From positions 248,001 through 312,000 of the forward strand of contig NZ_FUKU01000013.1 in assembly GCF_900163865.1 (NCBI RefSeq): a stretch of DNA of 64,000 nt, read 5' to 3'. Position numbers and translations under genes: made by a program. This document shows, in pieces, positions 15,742 through 24,972 of the stretch. A model generated the notes under the pieces. The model was not told the DNA's origin. It was given only the letters and a program-made list of their open reading frames with translations, and ran no database searches. Position 1 is the stretch's first letter, and each line of letters starts with the position of its first letter. Source of the DNA: Sphingobacterium sp. JB170. GTDB taxonomy: Bacteria > Bacteroidota > Bacteroidia > Sphingobacteriales > Sphingobacteriaceae.

Positions 15742-16569
15742 TTACATATATTTCAAGAAAATCGAATACAGTATCTTAAGATCATTTCCATTAAGCGAAG
15801 CCGAGCTCGTCCGATCCTGTATATAATGGATCTTGAAAGCCTTGATTGCGGCATCTAAATTGGAGACGTCGTAACCAATAATCCGCAACGCAATCCTTGG
15901 ATCAAAGCCGTCTGGAACCTCTGGCAGAACATTGTCATACCAATAGCCGAACCCTTTATCAGCAAGCACCTTCCACGGCAAAGCCCTCGGATCATTCTTA
16001 CGAGTAGGCGCGTAATCCATATGCCCGATAAAATTCGATTGCGGAATTTTATAGGTTTGTTTTAAATACTGCAACAGGTCCACTAGAGCATCGATCTGCT
16101 CCGGAGGCCAAGGATCGGTTAGACCATTATTATCCAACTCAATGCCGATCGACGAAGAGTTAAGATCGGTATCATTACCCCATTTACCAAGTCCCGCGTG
16201 ATGACCGCGATATAGATCATTTACCATCTGAACGATTTTCCCATCACGGCCAATGACGTAGTGAGAACTCACACCCGCACGAGCGCTGTGGAATGTTTTC
16301 ACCGTCTGGGCTAACGAATCCTGCGCCGTATGATGGATCATCACGTAGTTGGGCTTACGCACGCCAAAATTTATCGATCCTATCCATTCTTTATCGTGGC
16401 TGGTAATCAGCTTTTCCAGCTGACTCTCCACCGGGGCTTCACGATACCCCACGGCGAAGTCTTTCGCCTTTTTCTTATACACCTTCTCGGTGGCAGCGTA
16501 TTTACCTCCGCCACAGGATGCAAAAACGAGCATAGCGGCCAATGGGCCTAGAAACCAAATCCTTTTCAT
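15742..16569 (-). CDS. N-acetylmuramoyl-L-alanine amidase, lipoprotein
   Basis: ATG 16569 gives 275 residues with a lipoprotein signal MKRIWFLGPLAAMLVFASC. The Amidase_2/PGRP-like domain shows zinc-ligand and core motifs: YVMIHHTAQDS, SSHYVIGRDGKIVQMV, GIELDNNG and FIGHMDYAPTRKNDP. It cleaves the bond between MurNAc and L-Ala in peptidoglycan and resembles AmiD, an outer-membrane lipoprotein used in wall recycling. The longer start at 16629 would hide the signal peptide, so it is rejected. Confidence 0.92.
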   Translation of the reverse strand: MKRIWFLGPLAAMLVFASCGGGKYAATEKVYKKKAKDFAVGYREAPVESQLEKLITSHDKEWIGSINFGVRKPNYVMIHHTAQDSLAQTVKTFHSARAGVSSHYVIGRDGKIVQMVNDLYRGHHAGLGKWGNDTDLNSSSIGIELDNNGLTDPWPPEQIDALVDLLQYLKQTYKIPQSNFIGHMDYAPTRKNDPRALPWKVLADKGFGYWYDNVLPEVPDGFDPRIALRIIGYDVSNLDAAIKAFKIHYIQDRTSSASLNGNDLKILYSIFLKYM

Positions 16570-16643
16570 CTTAATTTTTGTTTGCCTAAAAGTACAATTC
16601 CCATTCCAAATACAATAGCCTTCTCGCAAATTGTTACGGACGC

Positions 16644-17393
16644 CTATATTTCCTCGACAATCTGCTCGGCGAGTATGCTCCCGGAATCCAATTCGATGAC
16701 CTGCAAATTACGAAATTCAATCTGGGCACCCTCGGACTCTAAGCACAAATACCCTCTCCGCTTGCTGGCTTGCTGGATCCCGTTGACAAACTTCCCATTC
16801 ACCGAAAGCTTTATGGTGCCATCAACACAAACGACCGTGTAGGAGTTCCACTGCCCCTGCCCCAGGCAGCGGTTCTCGATAGACTTGCTGCGGATGCCGC
16901 GTGGATTATCAGGAACAGTCGTGTGTTTACCCGCTCCAAACAACTCCCCGTGCACGTAGGCTATCGGCGGCTTCTCGCCTTCTTGGGAAACATGCTGATT
17001 CACCCAGTCGAGTTCCAGCATCTGCACCTCCACGCCACTAGGTAGCCGGTTATGCTTCTCGGGATCGGCGTCCGACCACACAAAAATCCCAGAATTACCA
17101 CCCGCCTCAAGATGCCGCCATTGCACATGCATAATGAAGTTCTGGTACATTCTTTCCGAGCGCACCACACCAATGGGCTGTCCCTGACACCGTAGTACGC
17201 TGTCTTCGACTTTCCACGTGCTGTCGGTCGTATTTACCTGGATCCAGTTCATACGGTCCTCACCAGCCTTCCCCCCTAAAATAGAATCAAACTTACGTAC
17301 ACTCCCAAACTGAAAAAGGGTTTCTTGCCCATAGCTGGCAAGGGATGCCACACAAAAAAACAGAACAAATAAAATACTGGTCATCTTCATCAT
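16644..17393 (-). CDS. secreted DUF1080 (3-keto-disaccharide hydrolase-like) protein
   Basis: This 249-residue protein has a signal peptide (SILFVLFFCVASLASYGQ) and a concanavalin-like jelly-roll domain of the DUF1080 family. Typical segments are FIMHVQWRHLEAGGNSGIFV, then GVEVQMLELDW and WNSYTVVCVDGTIKLSVNG, followed by RRGYLCLESEGAQIEFRNL. The family includes periplasmic enzymes acting on 3-keto-glycosides, but many members are only putative. Two ATG codons at the start (MMKM) leave a small uncertainty. It lies between gcvP and the amidase gene without an obvious functional link. Confidence 0.85.
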   Translation of the reverse strand: MMKMTSILFVLFFCVASLASYGQETLFQFGSVRKFDSILGGKAGEDRMNWIQVNTTDSTWKVEDSVLRCQGQPIGVVRSERMYQNFIMHVQWRHLEAGGNSGIFVWSDADPEKHNRLPSGVEVQMLELDWVNQHVSQEGEKPPIAYVHGELFGAGKHTTVPDNPRGIRSKSIENRCLGQGQWNSYTVVCVDGTIKLSVNGKFVNGIQQASKRRGYLCLESEGAQIEFRNLQVIELDSGSILAEQIVEEI

Positions 17394-17416
17394 AACGAAT
17401 CGTTTTCCCTAAAATA

Positions 17417-17450
17417 GAAAACTCCTGCTACATTTCTATAACAGGAGTTT
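17417..17450 (-). terminator. terminator after gcvP
   Basis: AAACTCCTG and CAGGAGTTT form a perfect stem. Read on the minus strand it is directly downstream of the gcvP stop at 17470 and upstream of the DUF1080 gene, separating the two. Confidence 0.7.
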
Positions 17451-17469
17451 AAATACTGGCGTCTAAAGT

Positions 17470-20343
17470 CTAAGCTTCAGCGTACGCTTCGATCGGCGGA
17501 CATGAACAGATCAATGTTCGGTCCCCTTGCGAGTCGTTCACACGCCCTACGGAAGGCCAAAATTTATTGGCTTTAACGTAAGCAAGCGGGTAGATCGCTG
17601 TATGACGACTATATGGTTTATCCCACTCGTCTGCAGTCACCATATCTGCCGTATGTGGCGCATTTTTCAATAAGTTGTTCGTCTGGTCTACTTCGCCCAG
17701 CTCGACGGCTGCAATTTCCGCGCGAATCGCAACTAGCGCGTCACAAAAGCGATCCAGCTCGGCTTTCGATTCAGATTCTGTAGGCTCAACCATAAGCGTA
17801 CCTGCAACAGGGAACGACACCGTTGGTGCATGGAAACCATAGTCCATCAGACGCTTGGCGATATCAGCAACCTCAATTCCAACCTTCTTAAAGCTTCTAC
17901 AATCTAAGATCATCTCATGCCCGCAGCGGCCTTTTGCACCAGCATAAAGCACCGGATAGTGCTGCTCTAAGCGCGCCTTGATGTAGTTTGCATTTAATAT
18001 AGCGAGTTTGGTAGCGTCGGTAAGTCCTTCACCGCCCATCATCGCAATGTACGCGTAGGAAATCGTAAGGATCGAAGCCGATCCGAACGGCGCTGCCGAA
18101 ACAGCCGAAATACCTTCTGGACCCGAAGTTTCTACCACCTCATGGCTAGGAAGGAAAGGCACAAGATGCGCTGCCACACCAATTGGCCCCATACCTGGCC
18201 CACCACCACCATGCGGAATACAGAACGTTTTATGTAAATTCAAGTGACAAACGTCCGCGCCAATGAATCCGGGGCTTGTTAAGCCTACTTGCGCATTCAT
18301 ATTCGCACCATCCATATATACTTGTCCGCCATTAGCGTGTATAATTTCGCAGATCTCCACGATAGACTCTTCAAACACACCGTGCGTAGAAGGATAAGTC
18401 ACCATAAATGAATTCAGGTGTTCGGCGTGTTGCTGCGCTTTAGCACGTAGATCTTCAACGTCGATATTTCCTGCATCATCACATTTAACAACCACGACCT
18501 TCATACCGGCCATTGAAGCGGAAGCGGGGTTTGTACCATGTGCAGAAGCCGGAATCAAACAGATGTTACGATGCCCCTGCCCGCGGCTTTGGTGATACGC
18601 TCGGATAACCATCAACCCTGCATATTCGCCCTGCGCACCGGAGTTCGGCTGGAAAGACATTTTTGCAAATCCCGTGATTTTTGAAAGCCACTCATTAAGC
18701 TCATTAATAAGATACATATATCCCGAAGTTTGATCCGCCGGTGCAAAAGGATGCAAGCCGCCGAACTCACTCCACGTTAAAGGCACCATTTCTGAGGTAG
18801 CATTAAGCTTCATCGTACACGAGCCTAACGGAATCATCGAGTGACACAAAGAAAGGTCTTTCGCCTCAAGAGACTTGATGTAACGAAGCATATCGCTCTC
18901 GGAGTGGTAATCGTTAAACAATGGGTGTGTTAAGTATGCTGTTTGGCGTTTTAGCTCTTCCGGAATTGAATCACCAAGATGATCAACCATATCTTCAAAA
19001 TCGATATCCGCAATTGATTTTCCTTTGATCTTCGCGAAAATGCGGACAATCAATTCGACATCTTCAATGCTTGTCGCCTCATCAATTGAGATACCCACCA
19101 CTCCATCACTATAATAGAAGTTTACCTCATTGTTCAGTGCTTCACTCTTTAACCCGCTCAGCTGCTCGCCGACCTCAAAACGTAAAGTATCAAAATAGCT
19201 TTCATTTAGCTGCTTATAGCCAAGTGCTTGAACGGCTTTGTCGACTAATTTGGCCAAATCATTAATACGAAGGGCTATATTTTTGATCCCTTGAGGTCCA
19301 TGATATACCGCGTAGAATGACGCCATAATTGCCAGTAACGCCTGAGCTGTACAAATATTTGAAGAGGCCTTATCGCGGCGGATATGCTGCTCACGCGTTT
19401 GTAGGGCCATACGCAATGCGTAATTTCCACTAGCGTCGGAGGTAACTCCAATAATACGGCCCGGAATATTCCTTTTGTAGGATGCTTTGGTCGCAAAGTA
19501 AGCCGCATGTGGTCCGCCAAATCCCATTGGTACACCAAAACGTTGCGTATTACCTACAACCACATCTGCACCCCATTCACCCGGAGGCGTTAACAGCGCT
19601 AAGGACATTAGATCTGCCGCGACACATGTTGTTATGTCGCGCTCTTGAGCCGCCGCGGTAAACGCTGCGTAATCGTTCACTGTACCGTCCGCTGAAGGGT
19701 ATTGAATAAATGCCGCGAAAACGTCATCAGAAAGGTTATCTACGCGAATATCGGCTACACGGACTTCTACGCCGAAAGGCACTGCTCTTGTTTGAAGAAC
19801 GTCGAGCGTTTGTGGGAATATATTTGCGGTAACTAAAAATACATTCGCACTCTTATTCTTACGTGCATTATAAAGCATAAACATGGCCTCCGCTGCCGCA
19901 GTCGCCTCATCTAATAACGATGCGTTCGCTATCTCTAGGCCCGTTAAGTCAGAAACAACGGTTTGGAAGTTCAACAATGCTTGCAGACGCCCTTGCGAAA
20001 TCTCCGCTTGATAAGGCGTATATTGCGTATACCAACCTGGGTTCTCAAGGACATTACGCTGAATCACACCTGGCACAACAACGTCGTTATAACCCTGTCC
20101 AATATAAGATTTGAAAACCTTATTTTTATCAGCGATCTGCTTTACCTTGGCCAAATAGGCCTTTTCGCTCAAAGCCACGGGGACGCCCATGGGTTGCTTC
20201 AATCGAATTTGACTTGGAACCGTTTGCTCGATAAGTTCATCTACCGTCCCTACGCCTAGATAGGCTAACATTTCTTGGGTCTCACGGGCTCTTGGTCCAT
20301 TGTGTCGATCCTGAAATTTTTCTTGATAAAATACGTTGCTCAT
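17470..20343 (-). CDS. gcvP: glycine dehydrogenase (decarboxylating), P protein
   Basis: This 957-residue single-chain P protein of the glycine cleavage system decarboxylates glycine with PLP and passes the aminomethyl group to lipoyl-GcvH. The N-terminus shows FQDRHNGPR and the PLP-lysine region reads [20 protein letters not shown]. The glycine-rich segment [16 protein letters not shown] is also present. Length is standard for the fused bacterial form. gcvT lies about 12 kb away on the opposite strand and gcvH is not in the window. No glycine riboswitch is evident upstream. Confidence 0.98.
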   Translation of the reverse strand: MSNVFYQEKFQDRHNGPRARETQEMLAYLGVGTVDELIEQTVPSQIRLKQPMGVPVALSEKAYLAKVKQIADKNKVFKSYIGQGYNDVVVPGVIQRNVLENPGWYTQYTPYQAEISQGRLQALLNFQTVVSDLTGLEIANASLLDEATAAAEAMFMLYNARKNKSANVFLVTANIFPQTLDVLQTRAVPFGVEVRVADIRVDNLSDDVFAAFIQYPSADGTVNDYAAFTAAAQERDITTCVAADLMSLALLTPPGEWGADVVVGNTQRFGVPMGFGGPHAAYFATKASYKRNIPGRIIGVTSDASGNYALRMALQTREQHIRRDKASSNICTAQALLAIMASFYAVYHGPQGIKNIALRINDLAKLVDKAVQALGYKQLNESYFDTLRFEVGEQLSGLKSEALNNEVNFYYSDGVVGISIDEATSIEDVELIVRIFAKIKGKSIADIDFEDMVDHLGDSIPEELKRQTAYLTHPLFNDYHSESDMLRYIKSLEAKDLSLCHSMIPLGSCTMKLNATSEMVPLTWSEFGGLHPFAPADQTSGYMYLINELNEWLSKITGFAKMSFQPNSGAQGEYAGLMVIRAYHQSRGQGHRNICLIPASAHGTNPASASMAGMKVVVVKCDDAGNIDVEDLRAKAQQHAEHLNSFMVTYPSTHGVFEESIVEICEIIHANGGQVYMDGANMNAQVGLTSPGFIGADVCHLNLHKTFCIPHGGGGPGMGPIGVAAHLVPFLPSHEVVETSGPEGISAVSAAPFGSASILTISYAYIAMMGGEGLTDATKLAILNANYIKARLEQHYPVLYAGAKGRCGHEMILDCRSFKKVGIEVADIAKRLMDYGFHAPTVSFPVAGTLMVEPTESESKAELDRFCDALVAIRAEIAAVELGEVDQTNNLLKNAPHTADMVTADEWDKPYSRHTAIYPLAYVKANKFWPSVGRVNDSQGDRTLICSCPPIEAYAEA

Positions 20344-20434
20344 TTTTGCGCTTAACTTTTTCCTTCAATTCTTTCTAAAGCAGTTTCATATACCTTAAAA
20401 AGCATGTGTTTTTTCAAAATACCTCTTGAAACTG

Positions 20435-20442
20435 CAAAAATA
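20435..20442 (-). promoter_or_regulatory. -7 promoter box for gcvP
   Basis: CAAAAATA on the plus strand reads TATTTTTG on the minus strand, matching TAnnTTTG. It lies about 90 bases before the gcvP start, leaving a modest leader. Confidence 0.45.
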
Positions 20443-20626
20443 CGATTTTATACCCGAAATAACACCGGATCAGATATATCTTGAATGTCAAAATTGAATC
20501 AACCGATTGCACCCGAAGAAAAACAGAATAAATTTCCCAGCAAAAGGGTTTCATGCGAGCGCCGCTAGAAAACATACCGGTCAAAAATTATGCGCCGCCG
20601 TGCTCGTTGGGGTCAACGAAATTGTA

Positions 20627-20634
20627 TAACTTTG
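20627..20634 (+). promoter_or_regulatory. -7 promoter box TAACTTTG with upstream TTG
   Basis: TAACTTTG matches TAnnTTTG, and a TTG lies 17 bases upstream at 20607-20609. It would give a leader of about 20 bases before the ATG at 20659. Confidence 0.55.
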
Positions 20635-20658
20635 GGCTCCGATATTAAACTGAATGTT

Positions 20659-21573
20659 ATGATTAAATTGCATATAGAAAATGAGACCGCCAGACTTCGT
20701 TCGGTGATATTGGGGACCGCCAATGACAGCGGACCGGCGCCCACAGCAGACCAAGCATATGACCCCAAATCCTTAGAACATATAATTGCCGAAACCTACC
20801 CGGCGGAATCGGATATGGTTTTCGAAATGACCGCCTTTCAAGGGATACTGGAGCGCTATGGCATAAAGGTATACCGCCCCCGGATTATCCAAAATCTCAA
20901 CCAGATCTTTTCACGTGACATTGGTTTTGTGATCGATGAGAAATTTGTAAAAGCAAACATCCTTCCCGATCGAGCCCAAGAATGGCAGGCAATAAACATG
21001 ATCACCGACTTGGTAGAGCCGGCCAACATGCTTATTGCGCCACAGAACTGCCATATTGAAGGCGGCGACGTCATACTGTGGAACGAGTACATCTTCGTCG
21101 GCACCTATAAAGGAGACGACTACGCCGATATTAATACAGCAAGAACAAATATGAATGGCGTAGCTTTCTTAAAGGAATCCTTCCCTCATAGGACCATCAA
21201 GGAGTTCGATTTAATAAAGTCGATGACCGACGCGCGGCGAAATGCCCTGCACCTTGACTGCTGCTTTCAGCCGTTGGGTAAAGATAAAGCTATCATCTAT
21301 CCCGGCGGATTTAAAGAACAAGAGGACTATCATTATCTCCGCGAGCTGTTTGGTCCGGCGAATCTCTTTGAAATAACGGACTACGAGATGTATCAAATGT
21401 ATAGCAATGTCTTCTCTATCGCCGAGGACATCGTTGTTAGCGAACAGCGATTTAACCGCTTAAATATTTGGCTACGGGAGAACGGTTTCGTGGTTGAAGA
21501 GGTTCCTTACCATGAGATTGGAAAACAAGAAGGTCTGCTCCGCTGTTCCACACTACCACTTTTTCGGGATTAA
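20659..21573 (+). CDS. amidinotransferase-family protein
   Basis: ATG 20659 (MIKLHIENETARLRSV) gives 304 residues, and the longer start is upstream of the promoter box. The guanidino-group-modifying fold is clear: NCHIEGGDVILWNEYIF, ALHLDCCFQPLGKDKAI with an H-x-D pair, and the nucleophile in LLRCSTLPLFRD, Cys about 296. These are the catalytic residues of arginine deiminase, dimethylargininase and glycine amidinotransferase. The gene is followed after three bases by ctlX, so the pair probably acts on arginine or citrulline derivatives. The substrate is unknown. Confidence 0.85.
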   Translation: MIKLHIENETARLRSVILGTANDSGPAPTADQAYDPKSLEHIIAETYPAESDMVFEMTAFQGILERYGIKVYRPRIIQNLNQIFSRDIGFVIDEKFVKANILPDRAQEWQAINMITDLVEPANMLIAPQNCHIEGGDVILWNEYIFVGTYKGDDYADINTARTNMNGVAFLKESFPHRTIKEFDLIKSMTDARRNALHLDCCFQPLGKDKAIIYPGGFKEQEDYHYLRELFGPANLFEITDYEMYQMYSNVFSIAEDIVVSEQRFNRLNIWLRENGFVVEEVPYHEIGKQEGLLRCSTLPLFRD

Positions 21574-21576
21574 TAT

Positions 21577-22503
21577 ATGACCCCAAACAATACGCAAACA
21601 ACAGACACCCTGCTTTTGGTCAGGCCAAGCCGATTCCGCAAAAATGAAGAAACGGCTATTAACAACTATTTTCAAGAAGATATCGTTGGAAAGGATATCG
21701 CCGCAGCAGCAACGCGCGAATTCGACAATTTCGTACAGGTACTTACCGACTTTGGGTTAAACACCCTTGTGTTACAAGATGACGGTCACCTTAATACGCC
21801 CGACAGCATCTTTCCAAACAACACCATTTCATTTCATAAGCGAACGGCCGTCATCTATCCTATGTTCGCCGAAAATAGACGCCGCGAGCGTCAGCTGCAG
21901 CCGATCCAGGCGCTCGCAAATTGGGGTATAAATTACGAGGATATCGTTGACTACAGTGATCACGAAAAGCAAGATATCTTCTTAGAAGGCACGGGTTGCT
22001 TGATACTCGACCGCATAAACCGGATCGCCTACTGCTCGCTATCAGCGCGCGCGCACCCAACACTCATTCACCAGTTTTGCCTCGATCTAGGGTACGCCCC
22101 TTTTATCTTTCAAGCAAACCAGTCGGTCGGTCGACTGCGCAAACCCATTTACCACACCAATGTGATGATGGCTGTGGGCACACACTTCGCTCAAATTTGC
22201 CTTCAAAGCATTGACAACATGATGGAGCGCGAGGCGATAAAGCAACGATTAGCAGATTCAGGAAAGACAATTATCGAAATTAGTGAGCAGCAGATGAACA
22301 ACTTCGCGGGCAATATCCTGGAGGTACGCTCAACAAGTGGCACCACAGGAATCGTGATGAGCAGCCAAGCATATAGAAGTTTGAGCGCGCTGCAAGTTAA
22401 TCAACTGGAATCTTTAGGAACGATTGTTCATGCACCGCTGGACACCATTGAGACTGCCGGAGGCGGTAGCGCCCGTTGCATGATTGCAGAGGTTTTCTAT
22501 TAA
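21577..22503 (+). CDS. ctlX: citrulline utilization hydrolase-like protein CtlX
   Basis: This 308-residue protein of the same superfamily starts like CtlX (LLLVRPSRFRKNEETAINN). It shows DSIFPNNTISFH, then FLEGTGCLILDR, YHTNVMMAVG (H-x-N instead of H-x-D) and a C-terminal Cys in GGGSARCMIAEVFY, about residue 301. CtlX is linked to citrulline use in other bacteria. Genes for ornithine transcarbamylase or carbamate kinase are not nearby. The stop codon is one base from the stop of the convergent Crp gene. Confidence 0.82.
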   Translation: MTPNNTQTTDTLLLVRPSRFRKNEETAINNYFQEDIVGKDIAAAATREFDNFVQVLTDFGLNTLVLQDDGHLNTPDSIFPNNTISFHKRTAVIYPMFAENRRRERQLQPIQALANWGINYEDIVDYSDHEKQDIFLEGTGCLILDRINRIAYCSLSARAHPTLIHQFCLDLGYAPFIFQANQSVGRLRKPIYHTNVMMAVGTHFAQICLQSIDNMMEREAIKQRLADSGKTIIEISEQQMNNFAGNILEVRSTSGTTGIVMSSQAYRSLSALQVNQLESLGTIVHAPLDTIETAGGGSARCMIAEVFY

Positions 22504-22504
22504 C

Positions 22505-23128
22505 CTATTTTTTACGCGCATTACGGTCATCATTTAAAAGCTCCCTGCGCACACGGCTTAAGCTTTCCGGAGTGATTCCCAAGTAGGAAGCAATCATCCA
22601 CTGGGGCACCCTAAGCATAAGCCCGGGGTAAGTTTCCATAAATGAAAGATAACGCTCCCTGGCGGTCATCGCCAGCAGCGAACTTATGCGTTTTTGCTGT
22701 ACATAAATATTTCGCTGCAACGAGTTCTCTAAAAAACAGGAGAAATCGGAGTTCGCCTGAGAAGCTTTCATGAGAAAATCGGGCTGAATAAAAACGATCA
22801 GCGAGTGTTCGATAGCTTTAATATAATATTCCGAAGGTTTATCGAAATATAGGCTGGCACGATCGGAAACGATCCAATTCTCGGGAGCAAACTGCAGAAT
22901 ATGCTCGCCTCCCTTCTCGTCCAATGAAAAGGACTCTAAGAGGCCGCTCTCCACAAAAAAAGAATGGCTACATACCTCGTCGGCACGCAGCAAATACGTG
23001 TTGTGCGGAACTTCCTTAAAAGAAAAATAGGCGCTAAATTTGGTAAAATCCTCCTTCGATAGCCCTCCTTTTTCTGTATAATACCGATAAAAGTTCGTTT
23101 CTTCTAATATGACGTCTGTTGCTTCCAC
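22505..23128 (-). CDS. Crp/Fnr-family transcriptional regulator
   Basis: This 207-residue protein has an N-terminal cyclic-nucleotide-binding fold (VPHNTYLLRADEVC, SFFVESGLLESF) and a C-terminal winged helix (VPQWMIASYLGITPESLSRV). It lacks the Fnr cysteine cluster, so its signal is unknown. The GTG start overlaps the bshC stop by one base (TAGTG), suggesting translational coupling. Bacteroidetes encode many such small CRP-like proteins. A role in thiol or redox control is possible from the coupling with bshC but unproven. Confidence 0.88.
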   Translation of the reverse strand: MEATDVILEETNFYRYYTEKGGLSKEDFTKFSAYFSFKEVPHNTYLLRADEVCSHSFFVESGLLESFSLDEKGGEHILQFAPENWIVSDRASLYFDKPSEYYIKAIEHSLIVFIQPDFLMKASQANSDFSCFLENSLQRNIYVQQKRISSLLAMTARERYLSFMETYPGLMLRVPQWMIASYLGITPESLSRVRRELLNDDRNARKK

Positions 23129-24717
23129 TAATACAGAATTGTAAATTTAAAATCTAACGGGTTAAAATGGCACTCAAGCTCGGTGAGCAGCTCCTCGCCA
23201 TATTTTACATATAAAGATGCAAAATTTTCCGTTCTTTCCTGCAATCCGCCGCCGGGGAACAGATGATCCTTCAACCGCTCGATCTGAATCAACGCTTCGG
23301 CGTAATTCCGCTTATCTGCCCTAAGGAGTTTTTTTTCCAAATTGTTTATAGCCTTCTTCAAACGAGCCTTGACCGCCTCGGTACTTGGGCCCAGCGTGGG
23401 ATCGATCTTGTGCGCGCGCAAATTAAGCTTAGCAAAGATGGAATTGAACTCCATCATCTCATCGCGCAAGTTAAGTCTATGGCTTGTCTGCCGGCGTACA
23501 TAATCGTCCTTGAGCGTATCCAGCGGACGGAAAATCGTCTTGAGCGTCAGGTCCAAACGGAATATTTTACCAACCACCTTATCATCAGTAATAATAGCGG
23601 AGTTACGTGGCACAAGAATTGGAAACGGTACGCCATACTGGTCAAAATTTGCCTTCAGTTGAAGCCAGTAAACAATCTCCGCACCGCCGCCAATATATGC
23701 TAAATTCGGTAGAATAACCTCTTGGTACACCGGCCGCATAACAACGTTCGGGCTAAACCTTTCCGGATGTTGATCGATAAGCGCCTCGAGCTCATCGCGT
23801 GTGAAGTAAATATCTTGGTGAAGCACCTCATAGCGGCCGTCATCCAAAGAGACAATACGCTCGCGAAAGGTGTCGGTGAGGTAGAAGAAATTAATATCGC
23901 GCGCATGAACCTGGGTTTTAAAGCCCAATTTGGTCAGTGTATCTGACGTATCTTGAATGACCTGAACGCTTTTCTGCTCCAGCACATCGGCTTTTACAAT
24001 AGGGATAAACGGTTTCTTAAGCGCCTCGCGGTCCGCATCGATAATAACGAGCCCTTGGGATTTAAAAAGGGTGTTTACCAAGCTCCGGGTGGCCTCAGCA
24101 AGGTTTTTCCCCGAACAATATGCTCGCTCGACGATCGCCTCTAGCTTCTGCGCATTGGGCCCTAGACCAAAGGTGCCGCAATACTGCTTGACTGCATCGG
24201 TGATATCGTCCGTCGACATTCGACCCGTGCCGGACACCGCTGGGGTATCCCAGACAATTCTCTTTCCGAATACGCGTGTATGGTTGATTTCTGCAAAGTC
24301 ATGATCTTCACTCGCCATCCAGTAAACCGGCACAAAATCTTTCTCGGGATAGGCCTCCTTGAGATCTTTAGCCAGCCGCACAGCCGTGATGATCTTAAAG
24401 ATAAAATACAGCGGACCGGTGAAAATATTCAGCTGGTGGCCGGTGGTAACTGTAAAGGTACTTTCATTAGCAAGGAGCTCGATGTTTTTTGCAACCACAG
24501 GAGAAGCCTTCAACATGTCACCGTACTGCTCGGTGAGCTGATCCCGCAACAGGACACGATGCACAAAGTCTTTTTTATCTTCCATCTGGGCAGCGAAACT
24601 CGCCAGCTCGGCAGGACGATTATAAAACGATTTAAGACTCTCATCATTCGCCAAATAGGCTAACAAGGTTTTTGAAAAGCTTCCTGTGTCGCTATAATCA
24701 ATATATGTTGCTTTCAT
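23128..24717 (-). CDS. bshC: bacillithiol biosynthesis cysteine-adding enzyme
   Basis: This 529-residue protein matches BshC, which adds cysteine to glucosaminyl-malate in the last step of bacillithiol synthesis. Recognisable parts are TVTTGHQLNIFTGPLYFIFK, then PVYWMASEDHDFAEINHTR, an unusual Rossmann-like core, and a C-terminal coiled coil (AINNLEKKLLRADKRN). The length is typical. bshA and bshB are not in the window. It implies that this organism uses bacillithiol as a low-molecular-weight thiol. Confidence 0.95.
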   Translation of the reverse strand: MKATYIDYSDTGSFSKTLLAYLANDESLKSFYNRPAELASFAAQMEDKKDFVHRVLLRDQLTEQYGDMLKASPVVAKNIELLANESTFTVTTGHQLNIFTGPLYFIFKIITAVRLAKDLKEAYPEKDFVPVYWMASEDHDFAEINHTRVFGKRIVWDTPAVSGTGRMSTDDITDAVKQYCGTFGLGPNAQKLEAIVERAYCSGKNLAEATRSLVNTLFKSQGLVIIDADREALKKPFIPIVKADVLEQKSVQVIQDTSDTLTKLGFKTQVHARDINFFYLTDTFRERIVSLDDGRYEVLHQDIYFTRDELEALIDQHPERFSPNVVMRPVYQEVILPNLAYIGGGAEIVYWLQLKANFDQYGVPFPILVPRNSAIITDDKVVGKIFRLDLTLKTIFRPLDTLKDDYVRRQTSHRLNLRDEMMEFNSIFAKLNLRAHKIDPTLGPSTEAVKARLKKAINNLEKKLLRADKRNYAEALIQIERLKDHLFPGGGLQERTENFASLYVKYGEELLTELECHFNPLDFKFTILY

Positions 24718-24907
24718 CTAAAATAAAATTCGGTCACCCATTCGTTGGTACAATTTTCGTATTTACCGGTTAAACTAGACATTGCTTTACCGGAAGAAAA
24801 TATCCGCTCAAATTACGGAAATTTCAATGAACAGCCGGCAGCCTTTTGAATTTTAATAATATAATGACACTACATCGATCTTTCGCAATTCAAATGGGTC
24901 CAGGATA

Positions 24908-24945
24908 AAAAAGCTCCGAATCCACTGCAAAGCGGAAACGGAGCT
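24908..24945 (-). terminator. terminator after rimO
   Basis: AGCTCCG and CGGAGCT pair around a longer loop. On the minus strand the stem is followed by a run of T residues. It lies just downstream of the rimO stop at 24973. Confidence 0.65.
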
Positions 24946-24972
24946 ATTAAATATCTTTTTGTCCGCGGGAGT

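Noticed and set aside
20344..20658. Glycine riboswitch upstream of gcvP
   Set aside because: No tandem aptamer pattern or expression-platform hairpin was seen; the gap looks like ordinary promoter sequence.
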